Source: Herbaspirillum sp. ST 5-3 (GTDB lineage: Bacteria > Pseudomonadota > Gammaproteobacteria > Burkholderiales > Burkholderiaceae_D). From it: a stretch of 64,000 bases of DNA. This document shows positions 16,740 to 24,979 of the stretch, in pieces. The position numbers and the translations under genes are program-made. Within the stretch, counting starts at the first letter, position 1, and the number at the start of each line of letters is the position of its first letter. The notes under the pieces were generated by a model that was given only the letters and a program-made list of their open reading frames with translations, did not search any database and had not been told where the DNA came from. Location of the stretch: assembly GCF_004804275.1 (NCBI RefSeq), contig NZ_STGI01000007.1, forward strand, positions 62,001 to 126,000, in the 5' to 3' direction.

Positions 16740-18728
16740 ATGCAGTATTTCGTCACAGGTGCCACAGGGTTCATCGGCAAGCGACTCGTCAAAAAACTAC
16801 TCGCCCGCAAAGGCAGCGTCGTCTATTTTCTGATGCGCGAAGAGAGCATGGAAAAGGTGCCTGCTCTGCTCGAATACTGGGGCGTCGCGAAGACGCGCGC
16901 TATCCCAGTATATGGTGATCTGCGCGCATCCAAGCTTGGCGTATCGAAGGAAGATATCACGAATCTGGCCGGGAACATCGACCACTTCTTCCACCTCGCG
17001 GCCATTTACGACCTGAAGGCCGATGCCGAAGAACAGATGGCGGTCAACATCGAAGGCACGCGCAACACCATCGCTTTCGCCAGCGCGATCCGAGCCGGAT
17101 GCCTGCACCATGTCAGCTCGATCGCCGCGGCCGGTCTGTTCGAAGGAATTTTCCGCGAAGACATGTTCGAGGAGGCCGAGAACCTCGAGCATCCGTATTT
17201 CGCCTCCAAGCATGAATCCGAAAAGATCGTCCGCGATGAATACAAGCGCGACTACCGCATCTATCGGCCGGGCATGGTGGTGGGCGATTCGCGCACCGGC
17301 GAGATGGACAAGATCGACGGACCGTATTACTTCTTCAAGCTGATCCAGCGCATCCGCCAGATGCTTCCCCCATGGATGCCGACCATCGGCCTCGAAGGCG
17401 GCCGCATCAACATCGTGCCGGTCGACTATGTCGTTGACGCCATGGACTACATCGCGCACCAGCCCGACCTGGAGCGCAAGTGCTTCCATCTGACCGATCC
17501 CGACCCCATGCGTGTCGGCGATGTACTCAATACCTTCGCTCGCGCTGCACATGCCCCTACCATGAGCTTGCGGATCAATGCCGCGCTGCTGGGTTTCATC
17601 CCGCGTTCGATCAAGAATGGTTTGATGGCATTGACGCCAGTGCGCCGCCTGCGAAACGCCGTGATGAAGGATCTGGGCTTGCCGGATGATCTGCTGCAAT
17701 TCATCAATTACCCGACGCGATTCGACAATCGCGATGCGGCTGCCGCGCTCAAGGGCAGCGGCATCAAGTGTCCGCGCCTGGAAGATTACGCTTATCACAT
17801 CTGGGACTACTGGGAACGCAACCTCGACCCGGATCTTTTCATCGATCGCACGCTGCGGGGGCAGGTGGCCGGCAAGGTGGTGCTCGTGACCGGCGGCTCG
17901 TCGGGCATCGGGCTCGCAGCGGCCCATAAGCTGGCGGAGGCGGGCGCGGTCACCATCATCTGCGGTCGTGATGAAGACAAGCTTGCAGCGGCGAAGAAGG
18001 AAATCAAGGACCGCGGCTTTGAAGTGATTACCTACGCAGTCGATGTCGCCGACATGACCGAATGCGACCGCTTCGTCGAGCGCTTGATCGAGAACCACGG
18101 CGGTGTCGATGTCCTGATCAACAACGCAGGCCGCTCGATTCGGCGCGGCATCGAGTCGAGCTTTGACCGGTTCCATGATTTCGAGCGCACCATGCAACTG
18201 AACTATTTCGGCGCGCTGCGTCTGACGATGGGCTTGTTGCCGAAGATGGTGGCGCAAAAGCGCGGACATGTGATCAACATCTCGTCGATTGGCGTGCTGA
18301 CGAACGCACCCCGCTTTTCAGCCTATGTCGCGTCGAAAGCGGCGCTGGATGCGTGGACACGTTGCGCTGCGTCCGAGTTCGCGGACCTGAACATCAAGTT
18401 CACGACGATCAACATGCCGCTGGTACGTACGCCGATGATCGCGCCAACCAGGATTTATCAAAATGTCCCGACCTTGTCACCGGACGATGCCGCCGACATG
18501 ATCGCTCAGGCGATCGTGGACAAGCCGGTTCGTATTGCCACTCGGCTGGGTGTTCTCGGCGAAGTGATGCACGCACTGGTGCCGCGCATCGCGCAGATCA
18601 TTATGAATACCAGCTTCCGCATGTTCCCGGATTCAAATGCGGCAGCGGCGAATGGAGACAAGAAGGCTGTGCAGATGAGTGCGGATCAGATCGCACTGCA
18701 GCAGTTGCTGCGCGGCGTGCATTTCTGA
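16740..18728 (+). CDS. Fatty acyl-CoA reductase-like two-domain SDR protein (Marinobacter FAR type)
   Basis: A 662-residue fusion of two Rossmann domains. The N-terminal extended-SDR/male-sterility-like domain (about 1-360) has TGATGFIG (6-13) and a YFASK catalytic pair (Tyr153, Lys157). The C-terminal classical SDR domain (about 375-640) has TGGSSGIG (384-391), NNAG and YVASK (Tyr529, Lys533). Length, domain order and segments such as HVSSIAAAGLF, FREDMFEEAE, GPYYFFK and FINYPTRFD match my memory of the Marinobacter fatty acyl-CoA reductase that makes fatty alcohols with NADPH. Both active sites look intact. The start at 16740, not 16734, is chosen because AGGGG is six bases upstream. The substrate and its role in wax or alcohol metabolism are inferred. 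Confidence 0.85.
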   Translation: MQYFVTGATGFIGKRLVKKLLARKGSVVYFLMREESMEKVPALLEYWGVAKTRAIPVYGDLRASKLGVSKEDITNLAGNIDHFFHLAAIYDLKADAEEQMAVNIEGTRNTIAFASAIRAGCLHHVSSIAAAGLFEGIFREDMFEEAENLEHPYFASKHESEKIVRDEYKRDYRIYRPGMVVGDSRTGEMDKIDGPYYFFKLIQRIRQMLPPWMPTIGLEGGRINIVPVDYVVDAMDYIAHQPDLERKCFHLTDPDPMRVGDVLNTFARAAHAPTMSLRINAALLGFIPRSIKNGLMALTPVRRLRNAVMKDLGLPDDLLQFINYPTRFDNRDAAAALKGSGIKCPRLEDYAYHIWDYWERNLDPDLFIDRTLRGQVAGKVVLVTGGSSGIGLAAAHKLAEAGAVTIICGRDEDKLAAAKKEIKDRGFEVITYAVDVADMTECDRFVERLIENHGGVDVLINNAGRSIRRGIESSFDRFHDFERTMQLNYFGALRLTMGLLPKMVAQKRGHVINISSIGVLTNAPRFSAYVASKAALDAWTRCAASEFADLNIKFTTINMPLVRTPMIAPTRIYQNVPTLSPDDAADMIAQAIVDKPVRIATRLGVLGEVMHALVPRIAQIIMNTSFRMFPDSNAAAANGDKKAVQMSADQIALQQLLRGVHF

Positions 18729-18730
18729 TG

Positions 18731-18763
18731 CGAGTAGCGGGCCTGCAACGGGTCCGCCACTCG
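18731..18763. terminator. Imperfect hairpin between convergent genes
   Basis: CGAGT...ACTCG with an inner GCGG/CCGC pair forms a bulged stem 3 bp after the reductase stop and 18 bp before the fasciclin stop. There is no T tract, so termination is possible but unproven. Confidence 0.3.
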
Positions 18764-18780
18764 AATACACCTGGAAGAAA

Positions 18781-19257
18781 TCACTGCAATTCCGCCGGAA
18801 TGACGACGGTGTCGATTTCATGAACCACACCGTTGTCGGCCATCATATCGCTTTGAATCACATTGGCGTTGTCCACGGTCACTTTGCCGTTATCCGACGT
18901 CAAAGTCAGCATGTCGCCCTGAATTGTTTCAACCTTTCCCGGCTTGACGTCGGCGATCGCCACCTTGCCCGGGATAACATGATGATTGAGAACCTCAGCC
19001 AATCTGGCCTTGTCTTTCATCAGTGAGTTCAAGGTTTCCGGCGGTAATTTCTTGAAAGCCGAATCGCTCGGCGCAAATACAGTGTACGGCCCTGAATTTT
19101 TGAGCGTGTCGATCACGCCGGCCTTTTTGGCTGCGGCAAGAAAAGTCTTGAATGTGCCCGACGTCGTGGCTGTATCAACCAGGTCCGCAGCGAGAGCTTG
19201 AGAGGCATTCAGCGTCAATGCAATAGCCGACACAATTGCAACGAAGGGATGCTTCAT
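18781..19257 (-). CDS. Exported fasciclin (FAS1) domain protein
   Basis: A 158-residue protein with a clear Sec signal peptide (basic start, hydrophobic core, cleavage after SQALA) and one FAS1 domain. Its conserved segments are GPYTVFAPSDSAFKKLP (H1 box) and LNHHVIPGK, with a Val-rich VDNANVIQSDMMADNGVVHEID end (H2 box). FAS1 proteins are extracytoplasmic adhesion or matrix modules; single-domain bacterial forms have no agreed function. The ATG at 19257 has AGGAG seven bases upstream, so the longer frame is rejected. It is divergent from corA, with 165 bp between the starts. Confidence 0.9.
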   Translation of the reverse strand: MKHPFVAIVSAIALTLNASQALAADLVDTATTSGTFKTFLAAAKKAGVIDTLKNSGPYTVFAPSDSAFKKLPPETLNSLMKDKARLAEVLNHHVIPGKVAIADVKPGKVETIQGDMLTLTSDNGKVTVDNANVIQSDMMADNGVVHEIDTVVIPAELQ

Positions 19258-19422
19258 TACACACTCCTTGTCTTCGGGGAATACGAATGGTTTTGTATTG
19301 CGGTAATAGTGACGCCGAGACAGGCCTCGCGCGCCGGCATTACTGATGTCAGTCGTTATCAGGCCGGAAAAGTTCAAATCGCGCTATGCTTGTTGCGACA
19401 CGGCTATTCGGAGATGTTATTC

Positions 19423-20388
19423 ATGCTCATCAATTGCGTTGCGTATCAGGACGGGAAACGGCTGGCCGAGGTTCCTGTCCCGCGAATCGGCGAATTTCTT
19501 CACCGCCCTGGTTGTTTCGTCTGGGTGGCGTTGAAGGATGCGGAGCCGGACGAGGTCAAGCAGATGCAGGATCAGTTCAAGCTGCATGAGCTGGCGGTTG
19601 AAGACGCGCTGCATGGTCACCAGCGCCCCAAGATCGAGGAATACGGCGACTCCCTGTTTGGCGTGGTTCACACGATTGAAATGAACGATGGCGAATTGCG
19701 TGTCGGCGAGCTCGACATCTTCGTCGAGGAAAATTACGTCCTGTCGATACGGAACAAGAGCGAACATGGCTTGCTGGATGTGCGCGCGCGATGCGAGCGC
19801 GAGCCGCACATGCTGAAGCAGGGTGCTGCCTTCGTGTTCTATGCGCTGATCGATGCAGTGGTGGATCGCTATTTCCCGGTCATCGATGCACTCGAATCCG
19901 AACTCGAAATGGTGGAGGAGCAAATATTCGTCAAGGGTTCCGAGCGCGCCAACATCGAGCGCCTGTACCAGCTCAAGCGCAAAGTGATGGTCTTGAAGCA
20001 CGCCGTGTTTCCCTTGATGGAGGCCGTCTCCAAGTTGTACGGAGGGCGCGTTCCGCGCATCTGCATGAGTACGCAGGAATATTTTCGAGACGTGTATGAC
20101 CATCTTTATCGCATCAACACCTCGATCGATAACATCCGCGACACCATCGGCACGGCGATCCAGGTGAACCTGTCGATGGTCACCATCGACGAAAGCGAAG
20201 TGAACAAGCGACTGGCTGCATGGGCTGCCATATTTGCGGTAGCCACCGCATTCTTCGGTATCTGGGGCATGAACTTCGAAGTCATGCCGGAGCTGAAATG
20301 GCGATATGGCTATCCGGCGGCGATTCTTGTGGTTGCGCTCGTATGCGGATATCTGTACCGGCGTTTCAGAAAATCAGGATGGCTCTGA
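19423..20388 (+). CDS. corA: Magnesium/cobalt transporter CorA
   Basis: A 321-residue CorA family channel. The N-terminal cytoplasmic alpha/beta domain is followed by a long stalk helix (around residues 145-230, with RRVMVLKHAVFPL-type sequence). Two C-terminal membrane helices carry the signature GMN (282-284) in the loop between them, here in YGIWGMNFEVMPE-like context. CorA forms pentamers that take up Mg2+ and can also pass Co2+ and Ni2+. I chose ATG 19423 because GGAG lies nine bases upstream; the upstream ATG at 19414 abuts the same GGAG. It runs almost into the convergent lipase gene (1 bp apart). Confidence 0.9.
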   Translation: MLINCVAYQDGKRLAEVPVPRIGEFLHRPGCFVWVALKDAEPDEVKQMQDQFKLHELAVEDALHGHQRPKIEEYGDSLFGVVHTIEMNDGELRVGELDIFVEENYVLSIRNKSEHGLLDVRARCEREPHMLKQGAAFVFYALIDAVVDRYFPVIDALESELEMVEEQIFVKGSERANIERLYQLKRKVMVLKHAVFPLMEAVSKLYGGRVPRICMSTQEYFRDVYDHLYRINTSIDNIRDTIGTAIQVNLSMVTIDESEVNKRLAAWAAIFAVATAFFGIWGMNFEVMPELKWRYGYPAAILVVALVCGYLYRRFRKSGWL

Positions 20389-20389
20389 A

Positions 20390-21352
20390 TCAGGCGCTTG
20401 CGGCGGCAAGCGAAACGGGTGTTGCCGCGCTGCGGATTTCCTGCACTACCTGGGCCTGGACGCGTGGATCAAACCCCAAGGCGACATGACCGACCGCATG
20501 GAACTCGATATTTTTGGCTCCCTCCAGATGCGAGGAGTTTTGCGGCGAGATGATATTGTCCTGGTGTGAGTAGATGGACACCAACAGGCGATAGCAGGAA
20601 GGATCCTCGCTGGCTGCGAGCTTACGCAACCACTCGCTGGCGAGCCCTTCCTGCTCGGCCGCCGTCCAGCGCATCTGATGAGTGTTCACCCCGACGCCGA
20701 AGTGGGCCAGCGCGGTCCCATGATGCGGCGTGCCGAGGGTGATGAGTTTAGCGATGCGGCGGCAACCGTGGTCGCGCAAGTAGGCGCGAGCTGCCAATCC
20801 GCCCATGCTGTGAGCAACGATTACGATTCTGTCTTGCTGCGTCTCCTGGCATAGCCGCTCAACAGCACGGTGAATCAAGGGAACGTAGTCATCGATGCTG
20901 CCGATCACTGGTTCCATGTCAATCGCGTGATGAGTGATGTCCGCCGCGCGCAGCACCTTGCTCATCGGATGCCAGTAGCCGCTGTTGCACCCGTAGCCGT
21001 GAATCAGCAATACGGGCAGTCCGGACGGATGTGTCGCGTCGTAGCGGGAAAATGTGCGAAACGACATGGTCCATGAGGACGCCGTCATGGTTGCACGGTA
21101 TTCTCCGAGGAACAACTTGCATGCCTGCCACCAGCCGATACGATAGTGCACCGGTGTCTCACTGCGATACCGCCACGCAAGCGCGAAATTGTTGGCTGTG
21201 ATGATCAGACGCACCAGGAGAACGGCTGCGAGACTCAGTGCTCCCGCAAGCGCCGGAGGATCGACACGCAAAGCGTTTCTCGCCAGGAGATAGATCCCGA
21301 TGCCGGCCAGAAGTTGAATCAATAGCAGCAGTCGTGTAATGCGTACGATCAT
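20390..21352 (-). CDS. Membrane-anchored alpha/beta hydrolase (triacylglycerol lipase-like)
   Basis: A 320-residue protein. Two hydrophobic segments at the N-terminus (about residues 5-25 and 33-55) suggest membrane anchoring. An alpha/beta hydrolase core follows, with HGYGCN (oxyanion region), the nucleophile elbow AHSMGG (around residue 180) and a late histidine in GHVALGF. The pattern fits lipases and esterases of the LipA/EstA type with short lids. It lies 3 bp downstream of the GMC oxidoreductase gene on the same strand, so the lipase is probably the last gene of that operon. Release of fatty acids or alcohols from esters would fit the neighbourhood but is inferred. Confidence 0.85.
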   Translation of the reverse strand: MIVRITRLLLLIQLLAGIGIYLLARNALRVDPPALAGALSLAAVLLVRLIITANNFALAWRYRSETPVHYRIGWWQACKLFLGEYRATMTASSWTMSFRTFSRYDATHPSGLPVLLIHGYGCNSGYWHPMSKVLRAADITHHAIDMEPVIGSIDDYVPLIHRAVERLCQETQQDRIVIVAHSMGGLAARAYLRDHGCRRIAKLITLGTPHHGTALAHFGVGVNTHQMRWTAAEQEGLASEWLRKLAASEDPSCYRLLVSIYSHQDNIISPQNSSHLEGAKNIEFHAVGHVALGFDPRVQAQVVQEIRSAATPVSLAAASA

Positions 21353-21355
21353 GTT

Positions 21356-22993
21356 TCATGCGGCGCTGGGCGTCGGCGCCGGTTTGCCGGTCAGTTGGGC
21401 CGCCAGCGTACTTGCCAGGCGCGCGGTGATGCCATAGATCGAGAGTTGCGGATTGGCCCCGATGGATGTCGGGAACAGCGAACCGTCGTGTACCGATAAA
21501 TTACTGACACCGTGATAGCGCCCGCCGGAGCTGACGACGCCGAGTTTCGCATCATCCGACATGGTACACCCGCCCATGACATGCGCGGACACCACGCGCG
21601 CAATGCGCGGCTTGTAGGGCAAGGATTCAATCGCCTTTTTTGCTGATGACCAATCGGTATAGGATTCTGCCATTTCGTGGACCGGATAGACGGTTTTTGC
21701 ACCGGCGGCAAACTGGATCTCCGCCATGGTCAGCAGCGCACGCTTGACGCCGTCCCAAATGAAATCTGTGAGCGGGTAATCGAGCACCGGCGATCCATCG
21801 TTCCTCAATTGCACGGTGCCGCCGGATGACTGCTCGTTGAAGCCGTCACGCAGCAGCGCCAGCAAGGCATGCGCATGCGCGAACTGCTTCATTGTCGCGG
21901 CATGCGGTGTGCCGAAACCTTGCATGGTGGAGGCGAACAGCAAGGGATGGAGCGGTGGTGCTTCCAGCTTGTAGCCGATGGGACCGTCGATCGGCTGGGT
22001 TTCAAGAAAATGGTCGGAATATACCGTTTGCGGCGCTCCCGAAAAGCCTTCGACCTTATCCTCAAACAGTGCCGAAGAAATGATCGTCGGATGCAGGAAG
22101 GTACGCTTGCCCAGCAATCCATTGGGGTCAGGGGCTTGAGAACGCATCAACAGCGCCGGAGAATTGATCGCGCCTCCGGCCACGACATAATGTTTGGCGC
22201 GCACATTGATCAGTTTGCCGGACGGAGCAAGTCCGCTTGCGTCGAGTGCAACGCAGGCAAGCCCGTCAACCTTGTCCCCCTTGAACGAAAATTTGTCGGC
22301 ACGTGTGCGCGTCAACAGAGTCGCGCCATGGGTCAGCGCGGAGGGAATTGTGGTAATCAGCATCGACTGCTTGGCATTGGTCGGACAGCCCATTCCGCAA
22401 TAGCCGAGGTTCCAGCAGCCCTTTACATTGCGCCGTATCGCGGCAACAGGAATGCCGAGTTTGGTTGCGCCTTGCTTGAGCAGTTCGTTGTTCCGGTTTG
22501 GCGCGATCAGCCAGGTATCGATATTCAGCCGCTTCTCCATCATCGAAAACCATGGCGCCAGCGCATCTGTCGAATAATCATTCAGCGCAAACGTCTTCTG
22601 CCAATAATTCAATGTGGTCTTGGGAGTGCGAAAGCTGGACGTCCAGTTGACGGTGGTTGACCCGCCGACCGCACGGCCCTGCAGAATGTTGATGGCCTTG
22701 TCGCTGGTCTTGCGCGCTGCCGATTCCTGGTAAAGCGCAGGATAGGCTTGCGCCTCGCGCATCTTGAAATCTTTCGAGGATTTGAGTGGGCCTTCCTCGA
22801 TCAGGAGGACATTCAATCCCGCCAGCGAAAGAATTTCCGCTGTCACACCACCACCTGCACCAGTGCCGACGACAACTACATCGGCTTCGATCGTGCGGTT
22901 GTCGGTGAGCGTGGAGGCGTCGATGACTTTCCAGCCGGATGCCAGTCCTGCCTGAATCGGATCTGCGATGGGACTCGTTGAAGTATTGGTCAT
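21356..22993 (-). CDS. GMC family oxidoreductase (FAD, long-chain alcohol oxidase/dehydrogenase-like)
   Basis: A 545-residue flavoprotein. The FAD-binding Rossmann motif VVVGTGAGGGVTAE lies around residues 40-55, followed by the ADP-binding Glu in LLIEEG. A Cys-containing segment (GYCGMGCPTNAKQS) is typical of the GMC branch that oxidises sterols or long-chain alcohols. The C-terminal GMC domain has HVMGGCTM with the likely catalytic histidine, and ends in GANPQLSIYGITARLA. The start at 22993 gives a product beginning MTNTSTSP, 9 bp after the upstream gene's stop. Because a Tat-exported small subunit-like protein precedes it, it may act as a complex passing electrons to the membrane. Substrate is inferred only from neighbours. 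Confidence 0.88.
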   Translation of the reverse strand: MTNTSTSPIADPIQAGLASGWKVIDASTLTDNRTIEADVVVVGTGAGGGVTAEILSLAGLNVLLIEEGPLKSSKDFKMREAQAYPALYQESAARKTSDKAINILQGRAVGGSTTVNWTSSFRTPKTTLNYWQKTFALNDYSTDALAPWFSMMEKRLNIDTWLIAPNRNNELLKQGATKLGIPVAAIRRNVKGCWNLGYCGMGCPTNAKQSMLITTIPSALTHGATLLTRTRADKFSFKGDKVDGLACVALDASGLAPSGKLINVRAKHYVVAGGAINSPALLMRSQAPDPNGLLGKRTFLHPTIISSALFEDKVEGFSGAPQTVYSDHFLETQPIDGPIGYKLEAPPLHPLLFASTMQGFGTPHAATMKQFAHAHALLALLRDGFNEQSSGGTVQLRNDGSPVLDYPLTDFIWDGVKRALLTMAEIQFAAGAKTVYPVHEMAESYTDWSSAKKAIESLPYKPRIARVVSAHVMGGCTMSDDAKLGVVSSGGRYHGVSNLSVHDGSLFPTSIGANPQLSIYGITARLASTLAAQLTGKPAPTPSAA

Positions 22994-23001
22994 GGCGTCA
23001 C

Positions 23002-23520
23002 TTAGCTCAATTCCTTGATCGGACCCGGGTAGCCGATGGTGACCCAGGTCGACTCGTCGCCGTACCACGCTCCCATGATCAGGTCATGCAGTGCATGGTA
23101 AGCGCTCTGCAGCAAAGCGAAACGGCTCATGCGCCAGCTTTGCAGGAACGCGGCGATATCTTCCGGCTTTGCCATCGGCCAGTCATCCGGAACGCCCGCG
23201 AGAAAGCGCCTTGTCGGACCAAGCGTCAGAAGGCCGAACAAGTCCTGAATTTCTTTTTGCGTCGCGAGCGTCAAGCCGCTGATGGCGACGCCCACCCGTG
23301 TCACTGCGGCTTGGACTGTTGATGGCGCGGGATCAATCGCATCCTTCAAAACGACGGGAACGATTGCACCGAGTACGGCTCGCGCCGCGTCGTCCAGGAC
23401 GAACCTGCCTGACGGCACTGTCCGCTGTGTCGCACGATAAATGCCGCCGGCTGCCACCAGCGCAATCGTGCCGATCAAGCCGGCCTTTAAAAAGGAGCGG
23501 CGGGATAGGGTAGTTGCCAT
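23002..23520 (-). CDS. Tat-exported small protein, gluconate 2-dehydrogenase subunit 3-like
   Basis: A 172-residue protein with a textbook twin-arginine signal (SRRSFLKAG, then a hydrophobic core), followed by an all-helical domain starting after VPSGRF. Proteins of this form (gluconate dehydrogenase subunit 3 family) are often encoded next to GMC flavoproteins, which lack their own signal and hitchhike through the Tat pore. Here the GMC gene starts 9 bp downstream, which fits that model. The ATG at 23520 is preferred over a longer frame because it starts the Tat signal and has AGGAG just upstream. It is the first gene of a three-gene minus-strand operon. Confidence 0.8.
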   Translation of the reverse strand: MATTLSRRSFLKAGLIGTIALVAAGGIYRATQRTVPSGRFVLDDAARAVLGAIVPVVLKDAIDPAPSTVQAAVTRVGVAISGLTLATQKEIQDLFGLLTLGPTRRFLAGVPDDWPMAKPEDIAAFLQSWRMSRFALLQSAYHALHDLIMGAWYGDESTWVTIGYPGPIKELS

Positions 23521-23715
23521 ATCTCCTCGTTGTAATATTTTTCGCCTAGTGTACTCCGGAGCCAACTTTGCCTGCCTTAGCAAAATAGAGTTCTAGCTCT
23601 AGAATGGATTTACACAATATCTCTTCTCCATCTTCGTACAAAATAGATCTTATTGGCAGTTCAAGTAAGGACGGCAATCCCTATCGGTTTCAGGACGAGG
23701 GTTGCGACACAAATC

Positions 23716-24447
23716 ATGGAAAAGTCGGAAATCATCGCCATTCTTCGGCGTGAGCTGGAAACCGTCGTGGCAGAGCGCCGCGTCGCCAAGGCGAATCCCG
23801 CCATGAATGCGGCACGCACTGCGCTCAGGCAATTCCAGTCGCAACGGATGGCGCGAACCCACGCAGATTTGCTGGCGGAAAAGGAAACCGGGCCCGCAGC
23901 GCGCTTTTTCCTCAGCGATTTGTACGGCCCCTATGATTTGACCGAGCGGGATGCAAATCTGGAACGCATCATTCCGACCATGGAACGCTTACTGCCGGCA
24001 GCGGCGCTCGAAACCGTCGCGGAGGCCGTAGCATTGGATGCGCTGTCGGAAAAACTCGATGCGGGGATGGCACGACGTCTGGGCGAATCTTTTTCGGAAG
24101 CCGACTATATCGATGCCTACCGAAAGATTGGCAAGCGCACCGACCGGGAGCGCCAGCTGGCGCGTGTCGAGTCAGTGGGAGCGGCCTTGTGCGAGTTGGT
24201 GCGCATACCCTTGGTCGGCAGTACGCTGGCGATGATGCGCGGCCCTTCCAGGCTGGCGAAGCTTAGCGAGCTGCACAGTTTTCTTGAGCGCGGCTTCAAG
24301 GCGTTCAAGGGAATGAAACGTCCGTACGATTTCGTGACGACGATCATTCAGCGTGAACGGGCGATCATGGACGCGATGTATGCGGGGAAGAAAAATCCGT
24401 TCGCGACGCCTGTCACTGTCGATCACGCGTCCATTGCGAACGCGTAA
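23716..24447 (+). CDS. Conserved hypothetical protein (FFLxDLYGP type)
   Basis: A 243-residue, largely helical soluble protein with no signal peptide or membrane segment. The only striking motif is RFFLSDLYGPYDLTERD around residues 64-80, which I recall as conserved in uncharacterised proteobacterial proteins. A second conserved-looking stretch is RPYDFVTTIIQRERAIMDAMY near the C-terminus. I recognise no catalytic site. The ATG at 23716 has no good ribosome site and an alternative start at 23653 exists. It is divergent from the Tat/GMC operon and convergent with the RDD gene. Confidence 0.75.
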   Translation: MEKSEIIAILRRELETVVAERRVAKANPAMNAARTALRQFQSQRMARTHADLLAEKETGPAARFFLSDLYGPYDLTERDANLERIIPTMERLLPAAALETVAEAVALDALSEKLDAGMARRLGESFSEADYIDAYRKIGKRTDRERQLARVESVGAALCELVRIPLVGSTLAMMRGPSRLAKLSELHSFLERGFKAFKGMKRPYDFVTTIIQRERAIMDAMYAGKKNPFATPVTVDHASIANA

Positions 24448-24457
24448 GGCTCGGCCG

Positions 24458-24970
24458 CTATTTCTTTGCGGGTTTATTCTCAGGCATGTCCGGCACAGTG
24501 ACAATGCGCGTGCCGGCGATGCGGTCGTGGAGAAATTGTCGTTGCGGATCGAGGTACGCCGTTAGCGCCCAAAGAAGCACGTTCGCCGCGGGAATCATTA
24601 CCAGCATCCAGTTCTTTGCGCCCATTGTCCATGCGGCCGCCAAGCCAGGCAAGACCCAGAGCCAGGCAAGCAAATATCGCCCGACGGCTCGTTTCACACC
24701 GATATCGTGGCCATCGGCCGTTACCAGACGAATGCGCCAGGTTTTCATGGCCAGGGTTTGGCCGCCATGCGTCCAGAACCAGACGAAGTAGATGCCGATG
24801 ACCAGAAACAGCCAGTCCTGCAAGGCATTCCTCAGATACAAAGCATGCCGCTGCTGCAGCAAGGTTGAAAAGATCCAGCCTGAAATGAACAGTACGCCGA
24901 ACATCAGCATTGCTTCATAGAGCATGCTGGCGAGGCGACGCTTGAGTGGGGGTGTCGAGGTAATGTCCAA
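24458..24970 (-). CDS. RDD family membrane protein
   Basis: A 170-residue protein with three to four membrane helices. It opens with RRLASMLYEAMLMFGV, the RDD-family start (here R-R-L-A instead of R-x-x-A-x-x-[IL]-D). It ends with a conserved R-I-V-x(4)-D-x-R-Q-x-L-H-D-R-I-A-G-T-R pattern (DPQRQFLHDRIAGT). Transport or membrane-stress roles are suggested for some RDD proteins, and the function here is unknown. It is the last gene of the operon headed by the sigma factor at 26638, starting 9 bp after DUF3106. Confidence 0.88.
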   Translation of the reverse strand: MDITSTPPLKRRLASMLYEAMLMFGVLFISGWIFSTLLQQRHALYLRNALQDWLFLVIGIYFVWFWTHGGQTLAMKTWRIRLVTADGHDIGVKRAVGRYLLAWLWVLPGLAAAWTMGAKNWMLVMIPAANVLLWALTAYLDPQRQFLHDRIAGTRIVTVPDMPENKPAKK

Positions 24971-24979
24971 CTGGAGAAC

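Noticed and set aside
16797-18269. Long open frame (490 codons) opposite the FAR-like gene
   Set aside because: It mirrors a gene with two intact Rossmann domains; its translation is His/Asp/Arg-rich without any family pattern.
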